A stretch of 64,000 bases of DNA from Actinomycetes bacterium (GTDB taxonomy: Bacteria > Actinomycetota > Acidimicrobiia > Acidimicrobiales > Ilumatobacteraceae). Positions within the stretch are counted from its first letter, which is position 1; the number at the start of each line of letters is the position of its first letter. The position numbers and the translations under genes were made by a program. Below, piece by piece: positions 8,442-16,706 of this stretch. The notes under the pieces are model-generated. The model made no database searches. It had not been told where the DNA came from and worked only from the letters and a program-made list of their open reading frames with translations. The stretch covers positions 1 through 64,000 of the forward strand of contig JANXUF010000147.1 in NCBI GenBank assembly GCA_025356335.1, read 5' to 3'.

Positions 8442-9767
8442 ATGGCGGCCGTCCTGACGTTCATTGCCGGGGTAGCGGTCGGCGCCGTCGTTTTCTGGTG
8501 GGCGCGGCAGCGCTCGGCCCCTCCGGTCGTTGTCGCCGCGGCAGCAGCTTCGCAGACGGAGCATCCGAGCGGGGCGACGATTTCTGATCGTCGGCTCGAC
8601 ATCGCGCTGGACGCCCTTCCCGTGGGGATCGCGCTCGCGGATTCGAACGGACGTGTCAGCTATCGCAACGCCGTCGCCGCGCACAGCGCCGGTGCCCGCC
8701 ACGGCGACATCCTCGTCGACGAAGCAGTCGAGGGCCTATTGCGTGCAGCTGCCCGCGGCGAACACCGGGAGCAGGTGCTCGATCTCTTCGGCCCGCCGAA
8801 GAAACGTGTACTGGTGCGGGCGTTCCCGTTCGAGAACCGCAGCGGTGCCGTCGCCACCATCGAGGACATCACCGAACGGGCGAGGCTCGATGCCGTGCGC
8901 ACCGATTTCGTCGCCAACATCAGCCACGAGTTGAAGACGCCCGTCGGTGCGATGAGCATCCTCGCCGAGACACTCCAGGGCGAAGATGATCCGGCTGTCA
9001 TCAACCGCCTCGCCGGACGGATCGTCAGCGAGACCGGTCGACTGGCGCACACGATCGACGACCTCCTCGAACTGTCGAGGCTCGAACTCGGCGGCGACCC
9101 TGCACGGGACGTGGTACGTATCAAAGCGGTCGTCGACGAAGCGATCGGGCGCGTCAGGATGCAATGCGAGCGCCGGGGCATCACCATCACGACGCACCAC
9201 GCCAATGCCGACGGAGCGTTTCTCGGAGACCGTCGCCAGCTCGTCAGCGCCGTCGCCAACCTGCTCGACAACGCCGTCAAATACTCCGAACCGAGTGGCA
9301 CGATCGAGGTCGTGAGCGAAGTGGTCAGCGACCCAGTCGAGCGTGCTGGTGACCGCACCGGTGACCGCACTGGTGACCGAGTCGAATTGCACGTCGTCGA
9401 TCACGGTATGGGTATTCCCACCCGTGACCTCGACCGTGTCTTCGAGCGCTTCTATCGCGTCGACAGGGCTCGCTCCCGCGAGACCGGGGGCACAGGTCTC
9501 GGCCTGTCGATCGTGCGACATGTGGCGACGAACCATGGTGGCGACGTCACCGCCAGCTCCGTCGAGGGTGAGGGCTCGATCTTCGTGCTGCGCGTCCCTG
9601 CTGCCACTGTCGCTGATGGCGCCGTCTCCGATGGCATTGTTTCCCGGTCGACGTCATCGGCCTCGTCAGCTCGTTCGTCAACCCGTTCGCCGACCCTTCC
9701 GTCAACCCTGTCGTCGACGCCGCTGGCAGCGCCCGACACGACGATGACCCCCGCAAAGGCATCATGA
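8442..9767 (+). CDS. senX3: Phosphate-sensing histidine kinase, SenX3/PhoR type
   Basis: This membrane sensor kinase autophosphorylates on His162 in SHELKTP and passes the phosphate to the regulator encoded next. Order: one transmembrane helix (residues 1-20), a PAS-like region (about 50-140), HisKA (about 150-215) and HATPase with N-box NLLDNAVKYSE and G-box TGGTGLGLSIVRH. It lacks a periplasmic sensor loop, as in SenX3, so input likely comes from PstB/PhoU. Odd points are a 12-nt tandem repeat giving GDRTGDRTGDR inside the HATPase domain and a 50-residue Ser/Thr/Pro-rich tail. It overlaps the regulator gene as ATGA. Confidence 0.92.
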   Translation: MAAVLTFIAGVAVGAVVFWWARQRSAPPVVVAAAAASQTEHPSGATISDRRLDIALDALPVGIALADSNGRVSYRNAVAAHSAGARHGDILVDEAVEGLLRAAARGEHREQVLDLFGPPKKRVLVRAFPFENRSGAVATIEDITERARLDAVRTDFVANISHELKTPVGAMSILAETLQGEDDPAVINRLAGRIVSETGRLAHTIDDLLELSRLELGGDPARDVVRIKAVVDEAIGRVRMQCERRGITITTHHANADGAFLGDRRQLVSAVANLLDNAVKYSEPSGTIEVVSEVVSDPVERAGDRTGDRTGDRVELHVVDHGMGIPTRDLDRVFERFYRVDRARSRETGGTGLGLSIVRHVATNHGGDVTASSVEGEGSIFVLRVPAATVADGAVSDGIVSRSTSSASSARSSTRSPTLPSTLSSTPLAAPDTTMTPAKAS

Positions 9768-10471
9768 CTTCGACCCAAACGATTCTGGTTGTCGAGGACG
9801 AAGACTCGTTCGTCGACGCCATGCAGGTCGGCCTGAAGCGCGAAGGATTCCGTGTCGAAGTCGCCAGAGACGGGGTCGAAGCGTTGGAGATGTTCGACTC
9901 CGTCCAACCGGATCTGATCCTTCTCGATGTGATGTTGCCGCGGATTTCCGGCATCGAGGTCTGCCGCCAGATCCGCAAGAAGAGCACCGTGCCGATCATC
10001 ATGGTCACCGCCAAGGCCTCGGAAATCGACACGGTCGTCGGACTCGAAGTCGGCGCCGACGACTACGTCTCCAAGCCGTACCGGCTGCGCGAACTCGTCG
10101 CCAGGATGCGCGCAGTCCTGCGCAGGGCCCCGGACGGGGGCGGTTCCGGTGATCTACATCCTGACTCGATCATCGTCGGTGACGTCGCTCTCGACCCCGA
10201 GGAACATCGTGTCGTCATCCGTGGCGATGCGGCAGCGTTGCCGTTGAAGGAATTCGAGCTGCTTCATCTGCTGCTGGCCAACGCCGGCAGAGTGTTGCCG
10301 CGCGACACACTGATCGATCGCGTGTGGGGAACGGACTACGTCGGCGACACCAAGACACTCGACGTCCACATCAAACGGTTGCGCAGCAAGGTCGAAGACG
10401 ACCCGGCGCAACCGACGCGGATCGTCACGATCCGCGGCCTCGGCTACAAATACGAACGTCCCCGCAGCTGA
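9764..10471 (+). CDS. regX3: OmpR-family response regulator, RegX3/PhoP type
   Basis: This is a DNA-binding response regulator for phosphate starvation. Residues 1-120 form the receiver domain with acidic pocket EDED, phosphoacceptor Asp55 in LILLDVMLP, Thr in MVTAKA and Lys in SKPYRLREL. Residues 135-235 form the winged helix with DVHIKRLRSKVEDDP and a final RGLGYKYERP. The 235-residue length is normal. It likely binds the 11-bp direct repeats before pstS and before the phosphatase at 1210. Translation is coupled to the kinase by a 4-nt overlap. Confidence 0.93.
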   Translation: MTSTQTILVVEDEDSFVDAMQVGLKREGFRVEVARDGVEALEMFDSVQPDLILLDVMLPRISGIEVCRQIRKKSTVPIIMVTAKASEIDTVVGLEVGADDYVSKPYRLRELVARMRAVLRRAPDGGGSGDLHPDSIIVGDVALDPEEHRVVIRGDAAALPLKEFELLHLLLANAGRVLPRDTLIDRVWGTDYVGDTKTLDVHIKRLRSKVEDDPAQPTRIVTIRGLGYKYERPRS

Positions 10472-10487
10472 GGGACCGACGCAGGCA

Positions 10488-10516
10488 CCTGAGATCGCCC
10501 GATGTGCGATCTCAGG
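10488..10516 (+). terminator. Hairpin terminator after regX3
   Basis: CCTGAGATCGC (10488-10498) pairs with GCGATCTCAGG (10506-10516) around a 7-nt loop. It lies 16 nt past the response regulator stop and likely ends the pst operon. There is no clear T-run. Confidence 0.7.
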
Positions 10517-10592
10517 CTCCAGCGTCAGAGCCGTCCTCCGAGAACCGGTGGCGCTGCTACCAAAGACACGGAAGCGCCACCGCGCCACCACG

Positions 10593-10598
10593 TAGAGT
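10593..10598 (+). promoter_or_regulatory. -10 element for a leaderless MFS gene
   Basis: TAGAGT is followed by exactly 7 nt and then ATG 10606. There is no Shine-Dalgarno sequence, which supports a leaderless transcript and this start. Confidence 0.55.
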
Positions 10599-10605
10599 TG
10601 GCTCA

Positions 10606-12258
10606 ATGAGCGGCATCGACGACTGGGAGCCGGCGCCACCTCCGCCACGCCAGCCGGTGCGTTCGACGGGCGCATCTGCAGGGAAATCGGGTAGCTCCGG
10701 AAGTGGCGCTGCGACGTCCGCCGCCACCAGGCCTGGACCGCGACCGGCGCCGCGAGCAGGACCTCGCCCACTCGGCATGCTCGGCAAGCGACGGGCGCAT
10801 CGAGAGCAGCACAGCACGCTGACGAAATTCCAGCGAATGGTGATTCCGCACGCCCTGATGGGTGCCGGCGAGGCGACGATGGCGGTGGCGTTGGCTGGAT
10901 CCTCGTTCATTTCCGTCACTCCCGATGCGGCGCGTAGCAAGGTCCTGCTCTTCCTGACGATCAGCATGGCTCCGTTCGCCGTCGTCGCTCCGTTGATCGG
11001 GCCGGTGATCGACCGCATGCGTGGCGGTCGTCGCCTCGTCGTTCAGATTGCAGCGGCCGGCAGGGCGATCGTGACCCTGCTGATGATCCGCCATCTCGAC
11101 AGTGTCCTGCTGTTCCCCGAGGTGTTCGCCGCCCTCGTGCTCGCCAAGACGTACACCGTGTCGAAGGCGGCACTGGTGCCGAGCGTCGTCGGCAGCGATC
11201 AGGAACTGGTCGAGGCGAACTCCAAACTCGGCATCATCTCCGGCCTCTCGGGATTCGCTGCAGCGATACCGGCCGGCATCATCTACAAAGGCGTCAGCGC
11301 GTTCCACAGCGTGACGCCATCGGCACCCGGTTCGCTGTTGCACCGTGGCATCGTCGAGCAGGTTTCGGGACCGAAGGCGGCATTGTGCCTGACAATGGTG
11401 ATATTCGCCGCTGCCTTCTTCGCCGCCACCCGCCTACCCCGCGAGGCGATTGCCGACCACAGTCAGAGCACCGAGGCAATGGAGGAACTGTCGACAGTGG
11501 CGGTTCGGCTGGCGTCATCGGGCATGGCGATCCTCCGCGCCTCTGTCGGGTTTCTGTTCTTCCAGCTGCTCTTCTACGTACGACGACACGATGCCAGCAT
11601 CGGATGGGTCGGAGCGGGACTGGCAGCCTCGTCGGTCGCCACGATGCTCGGCAACGCCGTCGGACCGCGACTACGTCGACAACTGCGTGAGGAACTGATG
11701 CTGATCGGGGCGCTGATCCTCGCTGCTGTCGCTGGGCTGAGTACCGCTCTGGCTGCGGGGTTGTTCACCAGTGTCGTGCTGATGGCGGCCGTGAACGGCT
11801 CTGCAGCGATCGGCAAACTGGCCTTCGACTCGATCGTCCAGCGCGACGCGCCGGAGGCGAACCAGGGTCAGGCATTCGCCCAGTTCGAAACGAAGTTCCA
11901 GCTTGCTTGGGTCGGGGCCGGAATCGTCCCCGTGCTGCTGTCGATCACGCTGCCGATCAGCTTTCTCGTCGTCGGAGTGCTCGCTTCCTTTGCCGCCGTG
12001 ACCTATCTCGTCAGCATGCGACGCCTGCAGCTCGGTCAACCGTTGCCGACGACGATGACCGAGCGCGTCCGCCGTCAGGCAAAGTCGATGGCCGCCCAGC
12101 GTCGCGCCGCCAAGGAGGCGGCGGCATCACGCGGAGACCAGTCACCGTTTGCTCCGCCGCCGACGACGACGACGACGAAGCCTGCGGCTCCCAGGCGGTC
12201 GAACCCTCGGCAAGGTGAACTGCCGGTCGGCCGGAAGCTGCCGCCTCCCTCGCTGTGA
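10606..12258 (+). CDS. Major facilitator superfamily transporter
   Basis: A 550-residue membrane protein with about 12 hydrophobic segments between residues 85 and 480, including the MFS loop-like GPVIDRMRGGRR. Both ends are extended. The first 70 residues are rich in Pro, Gly, Ala and Arg, and the last 60 are basic and Ala/Pro-rich with a run of Thr, so both tails are probably disordered and cytoplasmic. The substrate is unknown. Start ATG 10606 is fixed by the -10 element 7 nt upstream; a longer in-frame ORF from 10324 would overlap regX3. It is separated from the pst operon by a terminator. Confidence 0.82.
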   Translation: MSGIDDWEPAPPPPRQPVRSTGASAGKSGSSGSGAATSAATRPGPRPAPRAGPRPLGMLGKRRAHREQHSTLTKFQRMVIPHALMGAGEATMAVALAGSSFISVTPDAARSKVLLFLTISMAPFAVVAPLIGPVIDRMRGGRRLVVQIAAAGRAIVTLLMIRHLDSVLLFPEVFAALVLAKTYTVSKAALVPSVVGSDQELVEANSKLGIISGLSGFAAAIPAGIIYKGVSAFHSVTPSAPGSLLHRGIVEQVSGPKAALCLTMVIFAAAFFAATRLPREAIADHSQSTEAMEELSTVAVRLASSGMAILRASVGFLFFQLLFYVRRHDASIGWVGAGLAASSVATMLGNAVGPRLRRQLREELMLIGALILAAVAGLSTALAAGLFTSVVLMAAVNGSAAIGKLAFDSIVQRDAPEANQGQAFAQFETKFQLAWVGAGIVPVLLSITLPISFLVVGVLASFAAVTYLVSMRRLQLGQPLPTTMTERVRRQAKSMAAQRRAAKEAAASRGDQSPFAPPPTTTTTKPAAPRRSNPRQGELPVGRKLPPPSL

Positions 12259-12270
12259 CCGCCGAGCGGC

Positions 12271-13101
12271 TCAGCCCTGTTTGATCGCTTGCAGCGTGTA
12301 GGTCGCCGCCAGTCGTTCTGGCCGCGTTCGCAGTTGGTACTCGCCACCGGCGACCATCTCCATTGCCGCGCCGAGTGCGTTCCACGGCACCGTCTGGTGC
12401 TCTTCGATCGCCGTCAGCTGCATCCCGTTGTTCATCAACGCGGTGATGATCTCGGCGAGTCCGTGGTTGAAATGCACGATGGTCGGCGAGGCCAACTCGC
12501 CGTCGTGATCGACATAGGTCTTCGGGTCCGAGAAGAGCTGGCCGCCGCGCTGCTCGAAATAGTGGAAGTCGATGACGACGAGCTCGTCCTCACGCGGATC
12601 GCAGAGCGACCACAGCACGGGATGGCCCTCGCGGATGAACAACCGGCCGCCCGGCTTGAGGAGCGAACTGACCGTCTGTGCCCACTGATCGATGCTTGGC
12701 AGCCAGCACAGCGCACCGATGCCGGTATAGACGAGGTCGAAGCGGCCGACGCCGAGCACGTCGACGGCGCTGTAGACGTCAGCTTCGACGTAGTCGATCG
12801 ACTGGCCGCAATCGTCGGCCAGCCGCCTGGCGACGTCGAGCGCAGACGCCGAGAAGTCGAGCCCGGTCATCGAAGCTCCGAGGCGCGAGAGCGACAACGT
12901 GTCCGTCCCGATGTGGCACTGCAGGTGGACGGCGGTCAGACCGCTGATGTCTCCGAGGCGCGGCAGGTCGAACTGCACGACCCCAGACAGCGCGAATTCG
13001 TCATTGCGGTACGTATCGAGCCCATACCCCTGCTCATGAAAGCCAACGCGGCTCTCCCAGTTGCTGTGATTGACGGCGAGGTAGTCGGAGGTGTCGGCCA
13101 T
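12271..13101 (-). CDS. Class I SAM-dependent methyltransferase
   Basis: A 276-residue Rossmann-fold methyltransferase of the Methyltransf_11/25 type. The SAM-binding glycine region is modified to LQCHIGTDTLSL, followed by motif II TGLDFSASAL, motif YVEADVYSA and the post-motif LKPGGRLFIREGHP. The HLQCHIGTDT variant occurs in a recognisable actinobacterial subgroup. The substrate is unknown. I start at ATG 13101 (MADTSDY) because the upstream extension is Arg/His-rich and not conserved-looking. It diverges from the flavoprotein gene at 13182 and is convergent with the MFS gene, with 12 nt between stops. Confidence 0.85.
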   Translation of the reverse strand: MADTSDYLAVNHSNWESRVGFHEQGYGLDTYRNDEFALSGVVQFDLPRLGDISGLTAVHLQCHIGTDTLSLSRLGASMTGLDFSASALDVARRLADDCGQSIDYVEADVYSAVDVLGVGRFDLVYTGIGALCWLPSIDQWAQTVSSLLKPGGRLFIREGHPVLWSLCDPREDELVVIDFHYFEQRGGQLFSDPKTYVDHDGELASPTIVHFNHGLAEIITALMNNGMQLTAIEEHQTVPWNALGAAMEMVAGGEYQLRTRPERLAATYTLQAIKQG

Positions 13102-13181
13102 GCCTCCATGATGTCGCACCCGCCGCTGCGACCGCTTCGAATAATGCGTCGGGAAAACGACCACTGGGTCGGAGCGTCATC

Positions 13182-13874
13182 GTGCAGACTGGTGACAGGC
13201 AGACGGTTGGCCTCCACGACCTCGGCGGTGAAGGGCAGCTTCCGGCGGTCACGACCGCCAACCGGGTGACCACCGAAGCAGCGTTGCGGGCACTGATCGG
13301 CGACCCGCAGCCGATCGTCTGCGCCAAGGTGACCGATCACCTCAACCACCTGACGCGTCAGTTCATCGAGCGTTCGCCCTTCGTCTGCCTGGCGACCTCT
13401 GGCGCAGACGGCTCGTGCGATGTCAGCCCGCGCGGCGATCCGCCCGGCTTCGTCCGGATCCTCGACGATCGGACGCTGCTGATCCCTGAGCGGCCTGGCA
13501 ACCGCCTCGCCGACACGCTGCGCAACATCATCGCCAATCCGCGGATCGGTGTGTTGTTCTTGCTGCCGGGAATCGGCGACACCTTCCGGGTCAACGGTCG
13601 CGCCTGGTTGACCGACGACGCAGCGGTGCTGGCCGAGTCGGCTATCGAGGAGAAGGTCCCACGCCTCGGCATCGTCGTCGAAATCGAGGAGGCCTACACG
13701 CAGTGCCAGAAGGCGTTCATCCGCAGCGACCTGTGGAACGCCGAGCACTTTCTCCAACGATCACAACTCCCCTCGAACGGCGCGATCATGAAGATCATCA
13801 ACGAACATGTCGACGCCGACCAGTACGACACCGAGCGCGCCGCCCGCTATGCGCGGCGCGAAGGTATGTACTGA
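13182..13874 (+). CDS. Pyridoxamine 5'-phosphate oxidase-like FMN flavoprotein (MSMEG_1061 type)
   Basis: A 230-residue split-barrel protein. The segment ERSPFVCLATSGADGSCDVSPRGDPPGFVRILDDRTLLIPERPGNRLADTL, described here by its positions 63-113, is the core of the PPOX-type FMN-binding family; later PRIGVLFLLPG and RVNGRAWLT complete the barrel. Such proteins bind FMN, F420 or heme and usually lack pyridoxamine oxidase activity, so the reaction is unknown. The start is GTG 13182. No strong ribosome site or TANNNT element is visible, so a later start remains possible. It is divergent from the methyltransferase by 80 bp. Confidence 0.82.
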   Translation: MQTGDRQTVGLHDLGGEGQLPAVTTANRVTTEAALRALIGDPQPIVCAKVTDHLNHLTRQFIERSPFVCLATSGADGSCDVSPRGDPPGFVRILDDRTLLIPERPGNRLADTLRNIIANPRIGVLFLLPGIGDTFRVNGRAWLTDDAAVLAESAIEEKVPRLGIVVEIEEAYTQCQKAFIRSDLWNAEHFLQRSQLPSNGAIMKIINEHVDADQYDTERAARYARREGMY

Positions 13875-13895
13875 CTTACTGGCCTCGCACGCCGT

Positions 13896-14008
13896 CTCCG
13901 GCGCCGGGGCGCCTTTGACGTCGGCTCGGGAGTGCACTGTTCGGTCGGGCAAGCCCTCTCTCTCGACGTGTTCCTCCGGGTCTGGTGCCGCTCCGGCGCC
14001 GGGGCGCC
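13896..14008. repeat. Pair of 18-bp GC-rich direct repeats between convergent genes
   Basis: CTCCGGCGCCGGGGCGCC occurs identically at 13896-13913 and 13991-14008, 95 bp apart, in the 148-bp gap between two converging genes. Each copy is nearly self-complementary (GGCGCC-GG-GGCGCC), so each can fold on its own. They may be REP-like elements or terminators; nothing else is seen in this gap. Confidence 0.75.
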
Positions 14009-14022
14009 GGTCGCGTGACCGA

Positions 14023-15240
14023 CTAGAGGTCGATGCGGGCGAGCCAGAGGCCGGGGGCGTCCACTTCGCTGGGGGTCGGCAAATTCTTCGCCGAGGTGAA
14101 CAGGCGCGAGAGGCCTGCTTCTCCAGCTCGTTCGACGACGCCGTCGGCGAACGCTTTGCCACGCTCGACCTGCTGGCGGGTCAGCGTCAGGCCGAACAGC
14201 TTCTCGACGAAGACGTCCTCGGCGGAGGCTTCGATGCGACGACGCCGGACGGCTTCGGAAATCCGGCCGCCTGAACCGAGTGTGTGCGCAGCTTCGAGAT
14301 CGACGGCGTGATCGACGTAGCCGGTGATCACCGAGACAATGGCATTCAACCGGGGGAGCGCAGCGAGCTGTGCTGGTGACTGCACGGCCCCGAGCAGCAC
14401 TTCGGGATCGCTGAGCGACCGTTGCAGCGCCTTCATCATGTCGTTGTCGGCGAGGTTCATGTCGCCGAGCTTGTCGGCGAGCGCACGCGGGTCCGGCCGG
14501 AAACCGGCGACATGGCTGGAGACGAGCGACTCGACCTCGGCGCGGATATGGGGAACGTTCAGGACGGCATGCGCCGTGAGTTCCTGCAGGCACACCCATA
14601 ATCGCAGTTCGTCGATCGGCAACTCCCAGTCGGCCGCGAAGGCATCGATGTTCGCAGGGACGACGAGCAGTTCGTGCGACCCGGGTCGCGGGATCGGCAG
14701 GTCGTACTGGCCGAACGCTCTGGTCGCCAGATGCCCGACCATCGAGCCGACCGCCATACCGAGCATGCTCGGTGCCATCATCTGCCCGAGGCTCGCCATC
14801 ATCGCCATCATCGGGTCGTTGGCGTCGTCGTCGTAGTCCAACAGGGCGGCAGCATCGGTGGCACCGACGACAGGTGATTGCCCGAGCGAGGTCGCCAACT
14901 GTGTGACGAGCGGACGGTACGCGTCGAGCGTGCGCGCCGCCCATTGGCTCTTGGTCACGGCGGTGATCTGGAAGTCGCGTCCACCGACGCTCGTCTCCAG
15001 CCCGGTGACCTGACGGACATGGAGATCGGCGATGCGGCCGAGTTGCTCGATGGCGACGCGGGAGATCGGATCGATGTTCATCTCGCTCGCACCGCCCGTG
15101 GCGCTGGCGTAAGCGAACTGCTGGGCGAGGTCCCAGTTGATCGGGCCCTGGTTCTGCAGCATCCGCGCCATGTCGGCGAACATGGGGATACCGGAGAACG
15201 GGTTGACAGGCTCCGGTGGGTCAGCGTCCGAGTCGCTCAT
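14023..15240 (-). CDS. Zincin-like DUF2342 / F420-associated family protein with degenerate metal motif
   Basis: A 405-residue protein of the family once called coenzyme F420 biosynthesis-associated or putative zinc-dependent metalloprotease (TIGR03624/DUF2342). Recognised segments are NPFSGIPMFADMARMLQNQGP at the N-terminus, GMAVGSMVGHLATRAFGQYDLPIPR, then ELLVVPANIDAFAADWELP. Members normally carry HExxH after this, but here it reads LQELTAHAVLNVPH, so the first His is Gln and the second is displaced. Catalysis is therefore doubtful. TACAAT lies 7 nt before ATG 15240, suggesting a leaderless transcript. It stands alone. Confidence 0.82.
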   Translation of the reverse strand: MSDSDADPPEPVNPFSGIPMFADMARMLQNQGPINWDLAQQFAYASATGGASEMNIDPISRVAIEQLGRIADLHVRQVTGLETSVGGRDFQITAVTKSQWAARTLDAYRPLVTQLATSLGQSPVVGATDAAALLDYDDDANDPMMAMMASLGQMMAPSMLGMAVGSMVGHLATRAFGQYDLPIPRPGSHELLVVPANIDAFAADWELPIDELRLWVCLQELTAHAVLNVPHIRAEVESLVSSHVAGFRPDPRALADKLGDMNLADNDMMKALQRSLSDPEVLLGAVQSPAQLAALPRLNAIVSVITGYVDHAVDLEAAHTLGSGGRISEAVRRRRIEASAEDVFVEKLFGLTLTRQQVERGKAFADGVVERAGEAGLSRLFTSAKNLPTPSEVDAPGLWLARIDL

Positions 15241-15247
15241 GATGGTG

Positions 15248-15253
15248 ATTGTA
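15248..15253 (-). promoter_or_regulatory. -10 element of the zincin-like gene (leaderless)
   Basis: On the minus strand TACAAT, a near-ideal -10 box, ends 7 nt before ATG 15240. The rest of the gap up to 15360 holds nothing recognisable. Confidence 0.55.
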
Positions 15254-15360
15254 CGAGCGGAACCTCAGAGAATTCCGGGCGTCGTCAGGTCTCGATGGCG
15301 AGAGCACTCACTTCTGCGCACGATCGGCGAGTAGCGAGGCGTCTGGGGTGGTGATCTTCG

Positions 15361-16659
15361 TCAAGTCAGGCAATGTGACGTGTCAGCGAGCGCACCTGGG
15401 ACGATCGAGATGTCGCCGCTCATCGCCGGTTGCTGCGGGGGAGGTGTCACCTCGCGGACAGCGAGACCGTCCGGAACCGAGAGCTTCGGCATCACCGACG
15501 TCGCGACGCCAGCGCTCTTCGGAGTGCCGGCCGGGCATGACGCGCTGAGCAGTGTCGGCGGCTGGGCGGTGACTGCACCGTCGTTTTCGAAGCAGTTGCC
15601 AGACGACGGCGCGCCCGCCGATGACAGGTCGGCGATGTCGACACCATTGCCGGCGATCGTGTCGTTCGTGATCTGGTTGCCGGTCGCAGCCAGCTGCCCG
15701 GAATTGGTGAACATCAGCCCGGCATACGAATTTCCTCTGACGAGGTTGTGGCCGAGCACGTTGTCCTGGCCGGCGCTGATGCGTATTCCGACGCCGAAGG
15801 CTCCGTCCTGCTGTGCGGGGGAGTCGGGTTCGTTGTTGTCGAGGATGGCATTGCCGACGACGTAGTTCGCCCGTTGAGGCGCCAGGGCTTGCGAATCAAT
15901 GGACTGCAAGATCACGCCGACGCGGTTCGACGCGAAGCGGTTGCCGGTGATGACGATCGAGTCGGAGGCGTTGGCGTTCTCGAATCCCACAGCATTGCGT
16001 TCGGCAACGTTCCCGGCAACGACGATGTCGCAGTCTGCGCACTGCTCGATGTGGATACCGGAACCGGCAGCTCCCGAGACGTACGAATTGGTGATCGTGC
16101 CGTGTTGGCTGTCGAAGGCGTCGATCCCGGACAGCCCGTTGTCGTACGAGGTGACACTGTCGATGGCGAAGCGTTGGATTGGTGGGTACTTCGCCGGATC
16201 GAGCCGTGTGTATCCATCGACGCCGTCGGCGCCGGCGGTTGCGCCATCGTGTAGCCCGGAGATCAGTACGCCGTTGAACGTATGCGACGTGACCGTGAGA
16301 TTCTCGATCCGCACCCCGTCGGCGACGACGACGATGCCCTCTGGCCGCGTGCCTTCGCCATCGATGACCACACTGTTACGGTCCGTGCCACGAATGGTGA
16401 TGTCCTTCTTGTCGACCATCACACGTCCCCGATAGACGCCTGGCGAGATCAGCACCATGTCGCCGGTCTTGGCCCTGGTGAGGGCGAGCGTGATCGTCTT
16501 CGCCTCGTCAGGGACCCGAATCGTGCGACCGCTGGGCGAGTGGGTCGACGCCGTCGTGCTGCTCGAGCACCCCGACGCGGCAAGCATCGCCAGCACACAG
16601 AGGCTGCGACCGGAATCTCCCCTGGTGACCCGTCGAGCCACCGAGTTGCGATGACCCAT
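15361..16659 (-). CDS. Secreted right-handed parallel beta-helix lipoprotein
   Basis: A 432-residue lipoprotein. A basic N-terminus and hydrophobic stretch end at lipobox LAASGC with Cys31. Repeated NosD/pectate-lyase-like rungs follow, such as RIENLTVTSHTFNGVLISG, GIHIEQCADCDIVVAGNVAERN and GNRFASNRVGVIL, building a parallel beta-helix from about residue 50 to 360. Such helices bind or cleave polysaccharides, but no catalytic residues can be assigned. The open frame extends far upstream into the next gene; I start at ATG 16659 because it gives a proper signal peptide and TAGGCT lies 8 nt before it. It follows the SGNH hydrolase on the same strand. Confidence 0.85.
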   Translation of the reverse strand: MGHRNSVARRVTRGDSGRSLCVLAMLAASGCSSSTTASTHSPSGRTIRVPDEAKTITLALTRAKTGDMVLISPGVYRGRVMVDKKDITIRGTDRNSVVIDGEGTRPEGIVVVADGVRIENLTVTSHTFNGVLISGLHDGATAGADGVDGYTRLDPAKYPPIQRFAIDSVTSYDNGLSGIDAFDSQHGTITNSYVSGAAGSGIHIEQCADCDIVVAGNVAERNAVGFENANASDSIVITGNRFASNRVGVILQSIDSQALAPQRANYVVGNAILDNNEPDSPAQQDGAFGVGIRISAGQDNVLGHNLVRGNSYAGLMFTNSGQLAATGNQITNDTIAGNGVDIADLSSAGAPSSGNCFENDGAVTAQPPTLLSASCPAGTPKSAGVATSVMPKLSVPDGLAVREVTPPPQQPAMSGDISIVPGALADTSHCLT

Positions 16660-16706
16660 GGATCGCGAGCCTATCGAGAGGCCTTGCCGAGGATTGGTCG
16701 AGCGGA

